NCBI RefSeq assembly: GCF_041260155.1
Contig: NW_027248277.1
Location: 6,445,910 to 6,509,909 of the forward strand
DNA: 64,000 nt
Reading direction: 5' to 3'
From: Ptychodera flava
Lineage: Eukaryota; Hemichordata; Enteropneusta; Ptychoderidae
The position numbers were made by a program, and so were the translations under genes. The notes below the pieces were generated by a model. The model saw nothing but the letters and a program-made list of their open reading frames with translations. It searched no databases and was not told the DNA's origin. Below, in pieces: positions 44,741 through 64,000 of the stretch (position 1 is its first letter; each line of letters opens with the position of its first letter).

Positions 44741-46485
44741 GACCAATGAGATATAACCTTCCTAGCCAGCTGCACACATCAGCCAAATTCAGGGTGTTCG
44801 GGCACTCTCTCGTGTTCAGGGAACTACTCGACTCAGCGGAAAAAAATCTTCGATCATATCTTGAGGGGGAGTATGTTGCCTGCGGCAGCAACCTGTTAGC
44901 TTCTTGAAGTATGTGTGCAGCGAAAGTTAATTCCATTGCGGTCGTCACTTGCGTCATGCCAAGCTTCAGAATGGCGCGTCTATGCCCGGAAATAGTCGCA
45001 AACAAAGCCAATAGTTGCATATGCTAAAAGGGACCTGATCAATGGATGCTTCTCAGGACAGATAAGCAATTTATTACAGACACAGATGATCGACAATATA
45101 ACAAAGCTTTATTTGATGTACAATCTTCATTATTAGAAGGTAGATTAATAGTCAATTTAAAAATTAGTATCCTGTATTTATTTATTTATTCATTTATTTA
45201 TTAATCAATTTATTTACTACAGTAAATTTAATTGTTGATTTATTTAAACTTTATTTCTAAAATACCGAGTTGAAAAGCATGCGCCCAATAAAACACCGGT
45301 AAGAAATATTTACAATTTAACTGTGGAAAGTCTAAAATAGAAACCGAAATAGATATATAAAACACATAAACACCGCGAAATTAGAATTTGAAAAAACGCC
45401 AGCAGATACATTGTTCAACAGAAGCTTAGTTAGTAAGACTTAAGCAACTTAAAGTCTTAAAACTGTTATTAAATCTATCTTCAGCTTTGGTTTTTAAGCT
45501 GATCGCAAGTTCTGTTGTTCTGAGGAAAAATAACTCTGAATGCTGTTTCAAGCCATCAATCGCACAGTTATTTCCTAGGGATGCACCGTTTGTCGACTTT
45601 GAATAACAAAAATGTCGTCACGATACTATAAAAATAAAAAAAAGTATCAACTACATTGAACAGTTAAAAACCAAGTTCACGACAAGTTGGTGCGATCTTA
45701 GAACACAAGTACTAAAGGAAAAGTTGTCTTGAAATGTTTCCAATTAATATATTTCAACCTTTTAATTGACAACCAAGGAAGAGAAGAATCTGGACGCCCT
45801 ACAGAATCTCGGAAAATCTTATTCTAGAATCTCCGAGTAAAGACTGCGTGATACGTACAGCCCTCAGCAGCAATGCAGCATTGGATGAACTTTGTCCAAG
45901 TTTTAAATACGTTAGAGACAAAGTCAAGGAACATATATAGCTTCAAAGTAATTAGTGACTTTGACAGTCTTTTATGAGTGGAAACTGACTTGTTTGTCTC
46001 TGATCAGTTGAATTATGCTTGTCTGTATCGCCATCTTTTCTCGGAGACTTTCGAATGATATATTCCCATAGTACATGTGGTCAACGGAAGGGGAACCTCA
46101 AGTGCAGGCTTAGTAACCAAGTCTTACCCTTGTCGAGCGCAAGTAGCAAGTAGAAATTCGGCAGGCAACCGAACAGAAGTAGACACTGCCACTTTTTACG
46201 ACATAGATAATACCTGAAATGGTTTAATCAAGGTTAAAAGAAAGAACAAAGAATTTTCTACAATTCCTTTTAGCCTGTTTTAGAGATGATGAATTCACCC
46301 GTTGTGCATGTTTAATTCTAAATGACAGGGTTTTTGGCAGTGATAATGATTTGGGATCATGGAATTTGTGCAATTGTCAGTCAACGGTCACGACTTATGC
46401 ACAAGATAAGAACAGTTGATATGACTGTACTGTCTGATAGTTTCAAATGATGAAAATCACGGTCATCATTGCGAAATTGATCTGC
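44741..46485. other. Intergenic stretch between esterase copies
   Basis: No gene supported. Open frames near 44725-45020 on both strands are mutual shadows. A (TTTA)n-rich patch lies near 45175-45215. Confidence 0.45.
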
Positions 46486-46489
46486 ACTA

Positions 46490-47109
46490 TGTATGAGTAC
46501 GGATCGAATTTAAGGAATAAAATCGTATTATCGTTGCTTTCCAGCGAATAGGTTCATCAGACCTAATATATAATTTATGCTTGTCTGTATCGTCTTGTTC
46601 CTTGGACCTGGTAAATTTCATAGTTACCTTGAATGATAATGATTATTGGACCTGATTTGATGTCTGTTACCCAAGGAAATAGCAATTACTGTGTTGGTAG
46701 TATTTATACATGTTTATCAACGCAATCTGTGTGTGTTTTATGAAGGAAAATGTGTGGTGCTCTCACAATACGAGAAATTAGCTGTATTACAATAACCAAC
46801 AAAATAATATAAGAAATTCAAATTGTTTTTAATATTGAGTTATTCATTATAAATGCTGGTGTACAGCTGTCATATTCAAATTATCGAAATAAGCCCATAA
46901 ACAATTTAATGGCAAAGTATACTTTCTAAACTGCATTTAGCAAAATCTTAGCAAATACAAATTCTAATCGAATGTTGAGTTATTATGAAAAAGGGTATAC
47001 AGCTGACCGCCACTTTGAAACTATGCAAAATATACCTTGTAAAATACTAGTTCGTGCCACTAGACACAAAGCTCTCGACTTGAAACTCAAAAAGTTAATA
47101 TCAGACACG
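46490..47109 (-). repeat. 3' flank / 3' UTR region of the intact esterase gene
   Basis: Downstream of the stop codon on the minus strand and paralogous to 38880-39700 and 63490-63829. An ATTAAA signal lies near 46910 on the minus strand and could direct polyadenylation. Confidence 0.5.
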
Positions 47110-58948
<11,839 letters not shown>

Positions 58949-59460
58949 GTTGTGGCCGCAAAAATACACCGCCTTTCTGCTCTGTGCTAGTTATGTAAGG
59001 TCAGACACATGTTACGTTACGCAACTCCATTGCAATGTGCTTCCGTTTATGCATACCCAAAACTTTCATTCACATATACGCATTTATATCAGTGAAAACA
59101 GCTTTTGTCCTGGACCTGCAACTTGTCAAAATCATTACGTCTGCCCATTTTGTATTCATAAGCCTTTTCGTCAGAGATGTCAAGATGCCTTTAACCTTGG
59201 TGAATCCATTCTTCGTTGTTGGGTGTCAGCAAGGTTTATATTATCCCTTGATGTGAATTTAAAGAGTACGAGAAACATTTTGAACGTTATTTTAGTTTGG
59301 CTAGGGAACAATTCATGTCCTGTGGTTTTTGACCGCCCTCTTTCGTTTGCCAAATGTAAATGTTTGATCAGCCACCTTTCTATAAAATATGGACTTTTAT
59401 ACCTTGTTTTTGCCTCTGTCCCCCTTGAAAATGCAAAGGTGAAAAACAAAACTTTTTTTT
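58949..59460 (-). promoter_or_regulatory. Upstream region of the intact esterase gene
   Basis: Paralogous to 43895-44480 over about 500 bp (see shared blocks there). The conservation over non-coding sequence may reflect recent duplication, promoter constraint or both. Confidence 0.45.
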
Positions 59461-60074
59461 TCCTTCGAAATATAAAATGATAGCACCCGGTTACAACTTT
59501 AAGCGGCGACGTCCACTTCAAATGCGAAACAAACACTCAAATCATGTTTTTATGCGACCTCAAAATATTAGTCAGCGTCAACATTGCTACTACCATAGGG
59601 ATACTAAAAGCTGCTAATACTTTGCAACTTGACCTTCGATGAAAGCAGGTCGCAGTTGTAACAATCTATGAGGCACTTAGTGTGATGTTGAACTATAACG
59701 ATGGCGGCGAATGCCTAACTATGAATGTGGAAAAAACAAAAGCTCGCGCGGAGGCGAAAACTCTACCTGCCCATAACAAAAAATACGGACGCCGAAATTC
59801 AATGCTTAACGTTTCCGCCCAGAACTAAAATCGCCAAATCTTATCGTGCCTTGCGGCGCGAAACGTCTACTCGCTCGTTATCCAAATGTGGACCCTGGCA
59901 ACGTGAAACTTTAAATAAAGTCATTTCAGCAGTTCATGACACATTTATGATACTTTTTGTTTTGAAACTCTTTTGAGCGAATTTTTTTCGCAGTAAAATC
60001 TGAACTACGCTGTCTTCGCATCTGAAATTGCGGTGCACTTGAAAACGAATACCCCTTTCGCTGGGTTTATTATT
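59461..60074. other. Non-coding stretch, GC-richer in the middle
   Basis: A YY1-like ATGGCGGCG occurs at 59701 with only a five-codon frame. No gene is supported. Confidence 0.4.
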
Positions 60075-60660
60075 GCTAGGAATTCAGACTTTTATCCTTG
60101 GCAATACTTGCAGAACCACACTGAGACTCTTAGCAACAATGTCTTCAATGTTACTGTGACTGATATCAAGGGCTGCTAGGCAAAGACAAGTCATATTTTT
60201 GATCACTGTACTGAGACCCTTTGCACCTTCTTTGTCAAGTTTAATATGATTGAGATTAAGATGTGTTAGCCATAAAAAGTTCTCAAAGTTACTTAGACCA
60301 GCAACTTCAATGTCGTTGTCACTGAGATCCAGATATGTTTGCTCAGTCATAGCCCATTCCCTTAAATATATGTTCTGCACTACAATCACCAACATTTTCA
60401 CTTTTCAGAGAAAGACTTCTACAAGGCAGATAAGATTGTTAAGATCCTGACAAATTCCTTCTTTTCTAGCTTTGCTTTCAACTTACAATATGTGTTACAT
60501 TGCTCAAATCGTTCACAAATTTCAACTTGTCTCGAGTGAGTTCACTAGCTTTAGGATCCAAATCCTGTGCGTGAATCTTTACTATGTAATTGATACGAAG
60601 TAGACTGAATGAGGCACACTGATAAATTTGTGTATTTCTCCTGATGTATTTTCAAGCGAA
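60075..60660 (-). pseudogene. NLR-type leucine-rich-repeat fragment
   Basis: The minus-strand frame 60401-60084 carries ribonuclease-inhibitor-type LRRs: TYLDLSDNDIEVAGL, LTHLNLNHIKLDKEGAKGLS and CLAALDISHSNIEDIVAKSL. Upstream text in other frames (DKLKFVNDLSNV near 60500) may be an earlier part. Such repeats form the ligand-sensing end of NACHT-LRR immune receptors, expanded in several marine deuterostomes. No NACHT domain is visible and the frame is interrupted, so it is a gene fragment or pseudogene. Confidence 0.6.
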
Positions 60661-60749
60661 CTCGTGACATCGTTGACACTAAGTTCAGTGTCATGGAAAT
60701 CGAATATCATACATGTTTCTTATTTATTTCTTATTTCTTATTTCTTATT

Positions 60750-61366
60750 GGTGGATATTTACTGTCCCCGAGTCTGTCTGATAGCTCAGTAAAAAGCTTC
60801 GTGCTTTTCCGATTACTATATGTGTGTACTCTGTGTGTGTGTGTACTGTGTCTGTGTGTCGTCTGCTCCACGCACACCGTGTTGTTCGGTCGCGCACAGA
60901 ATTGCAACATCTAAGTCGGTTACTGTGACCAACTCTTGGAAGCAGTGGCCGACTGGTTTTGTGTGAGGCCTATCAGCTAGGCGATGTTGCCGTGAGTGTG
61001 TGGGGGTTCGAATCCCGTTTGGGTTATAGTAAATTTAGATTTCTTTAACCTGAGTGGACAGTATTGCTGGTGGATATTTACTGTCCCCGAGTCTGTCTGA
61101 TAGCTCAGTAAAAAGCTTCGTGCTTTTCCGATTACTATATGTGTGTACTCTGTGTGTGTGTACTGTGTCTGTGTGTCGTCTGCTCCACGCACACCGTGTT
61201 GTTCGGTCGCGCACAGAATTGCAACATCTAAGTCGGTTACTGTGACCAACTCTTTTTGGGTTGGAAGCAGTGGCCGACTGGCTTTGTGTGAGGCCTATCA
61301 GCTAGGCGATGTTGCCGTGAGTGTGTGGGGGTTCGAATCCCGTTTGGGTTATAGTAAATTTAGATT
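60750..61366 (+). repeat. Tandem duplication of a ~319-bp unit containing a tRNA-derived SINE
   Basis: Two units start GGTGGATATTTACTGTCCCC at 60750 and 61069 and are almost identical for about 295 bp. Each holds TGGCCGACTGG (box A, 60946 and 61271) and GGTTCGAATCCC (box B, 61005 and 61330). Small indels (an extra GT pair; TTTTTGGG) separate them. Confidence 0.9.
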
Positions 61367-61379
61367 TATTTCTCAGTCC

Positions 61380-61570
61380 ATCATCCAACAGGCGTTAGCC
61401 CAATTACAAGATGAGGTACACATAACCCACGAACCCCCAAAGGAGCACTGAGGAGTAAGGTGCCTTGCTCAGGGGCACAAAACCGTGCTAGAGTCTCGAA
61501 CTCACCACCCTCCGACAGTGAGTCCATTACTCTGGACCAACCGGGTCTTGAACCGGGTTTCGAACTCACC
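61380..61570. repeat. SINE-like dispersed repeat
   Basis: GGTGCCTTGCTCAGGGGCAC, then TCGAACTCACCACCCTCCGA and a second TTTCGAACTCACC. Same general layout as 735-880. Confidence 0.5.
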
Positions 61571-61669
61571 ATAAATGATATTTTAATTACATGCATGCAG
61601 TTTACAACTTAATTATCTTTTTAACGACAGAAAAAAAAGAAATTGGATTTGAATCAAACTGAAGTGAAA

Positions 61670-62045
61670 AGTCGACAATGACATGATAAATTGGATTCCG
61701 TCGTGGTCATTTTGAGAGTTCATTGTGTACAAACTAAACCTGACAGGAAATATCCTACAAGAGGATTTTTTAGCCTTAGAATTGAACTTCCGATTGCTGT
61801 TAACAAAGTGACGATGGTCATTGTCTTTTAATAATGCAATCGGCAATCTACACATCAGATTATTTAAATTGTGATCATCGTAACTGCTTAAAAAGTTCAT
61901 TCACTTTCGAAGCCCAAACGCCGTTACGGACATACTTTCAGCAATTCCCTAAACCCATACGAAAAGAAGGTGGTGCCTTCATAATATATTTCCTACCAGT
62001 TCCTTCATATCATGTTTCACTCACAACAATGCAACAGTGTTAGAA
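61670..62045. repeat. Paralogous 3' flank of the third esterase copy, outer part
   Basis: Matches 37675-38050. Interrupted after about 62045 by the Penelope-like fossil. Paralogy resumes near 63490. Confidence 0.7.
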
Positions 62046-62049
62046 ACAC

Positions 62050-63480
62050 AGCTAAATTCCAGAAACACACGAAGTAAGTCACCAGACTTGACGCTTTCAA
62101 CCCCGACACCAACCACAGACAGTGACAGCAGTGAAATTTTCAAGAACAAGAAACTCGTTACATCAGCTATACATCGACAGGAAAAAAAGACAATCGAGCA
62201 CAAATTAACATCTATTGGCAAAGGTGATTACACGAAGAACTAGTCCGCGAAGCCTACAGGTCTACCTGCGAGCACAACTACCAGGCTATAAACTCACCGA
62301 ATCAGTCAAAATCAAGCGGCGAGAGCTTGCAAGGTACTCCGGTCTGAAATTTATTGAACTTATCAACAAATAATTACCTGCCATTACACCAAGAAGAGGA
62401 CGGCAAAAGAATTGGAGGTACGTTCCAAGTCGTATAAAAAAAATGAGCCATCATTCCATGGAAAGCTGACAACAAGATGAAATTCATAAAAACTCTATCG
62501 TCGCACAAACTAATAAACAACGGAAAATAGCGATAGTCAGAGGCCTAAAATTTATTCCGATACCAACAAAAGCAAACAGAAAACTACTGCTTTATGATTT
62601 CAACAAATACAGTCGGAAAATGAGACAACACTACATTATGAGACACAAACAATCGGAACAACACCCATTCAAACAAAAATCAAACTGGACTCCCCAGTCA
62701 ACAGAAAACACAAAATTTGAAAGTTATCTCGAAGCAACCAAACTCACACTCTGAGAGATACCCTTTTTATGAAAGGAAACAGAACAAGTCGCGTACCAAA
62801 AACAAATCGGGTTAAACAAACTCGGAAACAATAGACAAATTACCATAAACCCCTTCGACAGGGGTCACATTGTCATTTTCAACACAAAAGATTACGTACT
62901 CGAATGCGAAAGACAATAAAGCAAAACTCAACATTATACAAAACTAAACAGCGACGACAAAGAACAAACAGAAAAAACACACAATACTGAGGAATCTATT
63001 CCCAGAATTACCAATCAAACGAAAATTTAAGAGACACATTGGTACAAAAATTACAGAAGTAAAGCAAGAAAACAAACAAACCAGATCGCCAAACGATTTC
63101 ACAAAGCCGTCCAAACATTGATTTAATTGCTTCCCTGCTTGCAGAGCAAGAACACTAAATACACTTAAAATAATTTCAAAAAAACACAAACTGAGTGAAG
63201 AAACTACACTGCGACTGATGAGAAACCACACTCAGGTTTCGAAACGCAAGCGTCAAAGGGTCATTCTATCAACATTTGTAACACCATTGGTCCGGCTGCA
63301 TCTCGCCATGAGCTTCCCCCACCCACACACACAAAACGTTATCGTACATATTAATCCAAACTTCCCTACACTCCGAAATGAAACAATCACTGGTGTTACA
63401 TAAATAACTGGATAGTAATCTAGGAATCCTATTTCACACACATTCGAAACGAATCGCACACGAACGCAACACAGACTTTT
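62050..63480 (+). mobile_element. Penelope-like retroelement fossil (N-terminal RT part) inserted in the esterase 3' flank
   Basis: Plus-strand protein remains in several frames: KFIPIPTKANRKLLLYDFN, KSNWTPQSTENTKFESYLEA, NKLGNNRQITINPF and KTQHYTKLNSDDKEQTEKTH, typical of the region before the RT core in Penelope-like elements. No RT catalytic core or endonuclease follows. The frame is broken many times, so the insertion is old. A hammerhead core lies near its right end (63215-63254). Confidence 0.65.
63209..63258 (+). ncRNA. Hammerhead ribozyme core (type I, Penelope-like style)
   Basis: CTGATGA (63215-63221), a perfect 6-bp stem II GAAACC/GGTTTC (63222-63227 with 63235-63240, loop ACACTCA), GAAA (63241-63244), stem III ACGC/GCGT (63244-63247 with 63250-63253, loop AA) and a GUC-type cleavage site after C63254. 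All conserved core bases are present. Tiny stem III is characteristic of hammerheads in Penelope-like elements. Stem I does not pair well immediately beside the core, so this copy may be inactive. Confidence 0.65.
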
Positions 63481-63489
63481 GTATAGTAA

Positions 63490-63829
63490 GGTGGGTTGTC
63501 TCTATGTAACTGATTGCCATATTTACATTATGCAAATAAGCCTATAAACAATCAAACAGTAAGGTATATTTTCTAAACTGTCTTCAGCAACATCTAAGCA
63601 AATACAAATTCAAATGCAAATACAAATTCAAATGTTGAGTATCAAAGCAAATGTTGAGTTATTATAAAGAAGGCTATTCAGCCGGCCACCACCTTGAAAT
63701 AATGCAAATTAGAAAGTCAAGTAAAGAGATTAACCACGCTCCAACAGCAACAACAACAGCAACAAAAACAAACAAATAATAAAGATCGCCAAAGTTAATA
63801 TCGGACATGTTGCAACCGCTGTGTATTGC
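63490..63829 (-). repeat. 3' flank of the third esterase copy
   Basis: Paralogous to 46860-47109 and 39300-39700 (AATGTTGAGTTATTAT, GCCGGCCACCACCTTGAAA-like text). Confidence 0.65.
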
Positions 63830-63996
63830 TCAGGGTAACTGTTTTATGTTGGAGTCTTTTGTGTACTTTCCTGCTTCATCTTCATCTGCGAAACACTTCG
63901 TTCCAGGATCTACAAATGCAACACGAAGAATAAGACACTGGCGTTGAGATGCTTGCAGTGACTGAGCATGCACACAACAATGAAGTAAAGCATAGA
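63830..63996 (-). CDS. Last exon of a third esterase gene, rest beyond the right edge
   Basis: Entered at an ATAG acceptor, phase 1, reading VYALLHCCVHAQSLQASQRQ, then AFVDPGTKCFADEDEAGKYT and ending IKQLP before TGA (165 bases plus two carried over, exactly 55 codons). Close to exon 8 of the intact copy but with a longer, hydrophobic beginning. Confidence 0.6.
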
Positions 63997-64000
63997 CTAT

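Noticed and set aside
44589-45020. 143-codon minus-strand frame upstream of the pseudogene
   Set aside because: It crosses a 45-bp tandem duplication, has no splice context or family resemblance, and an opposite-strand frame overlaps it.

Overview
The window looks like nuclear DNA of a marine invertebrate, most likely a deuterostome (hemichordate, lancelet or echinoderm grade); the species cannot be fixed from sequence alone. Grounds: AT-rich sequence, long introns with GT-AG splice sites, very long (AT)n, (GATA)n and (CATA)n tracts, a dense mix of Penelope-like, LINE, LTR, SINE and DNA-transposon relics, and an NLR-type leucine-rich-repeat fragment. There are no prokaryotic features.

Two protein-coding systems stand out, both on the minus strand. 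(1) A tandem array of type-B carboxylesterase / cholinesterase-like genes fills the right half. The middle copy (47.11-58.95 kb) reads as eight exons whose phases close exactly to a 609-residue secreted enzyme with an intact Ser-Glu-His triad. The left copy (39.70-43.89 kb) is a pseudogene that has lost the exons for the oxyanion hole and nucleophile. Only the last exon of a third copy is visible at the right edge. Paralogous 3' flanks (about 37.7-39.7, 46.5-47.1 and 61.7-63.8 kb) and upstream regions (43.9-44.5 and 58.9-59.5 kb) show that the duplicated unit included flanking DNA. (2) A gene for an unrecognised secreted protein of about 225 residues is spread over 18.5-26.9 kb in three in-phase exons, with one apparent frame slip. 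A second copy of its 99-bp middle exon lies at 12.85-13.57 kb, split by a transposon.

Layout: 0-9 kb, simple repeats, a broken Penelope-like element with inverted flanking repeats, an LTR-like fragment and tandem duplications. 9-18 kb, members of a dispersed repeat family, a promoter-like patch, a restriction-like-endonuclease LINE, the split exon, and a 2.44-kb non-autonomous element with TTA target duplications. 18-28 kb, the secreted-protein gene with two LINE fossils and an array of RFX X-box-like palindromes in its large intron. 28-36 kb, a short LTR element, a SINE and a 2.2-kb element made mostly of about 147-bp tandem repeats. 36-64 kb, the esterase array, then an LRR fragment, a duplicated SINE unit and a second Penelope-like fossil carrying a hammerhead-ribozyme core.

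The observation I rank highest is a pair of about 615-bp elements with CACAGTAAGTGAG termini and perfect 5-bp target duplications. These are the hallmarks expected of a Transib/RAG-type non-autonomous transposon. One copy cleanly splits a 99-bp coding exon and the other sits beside exon 1 of the intact esterase. All alignments and identities here were made by eye.
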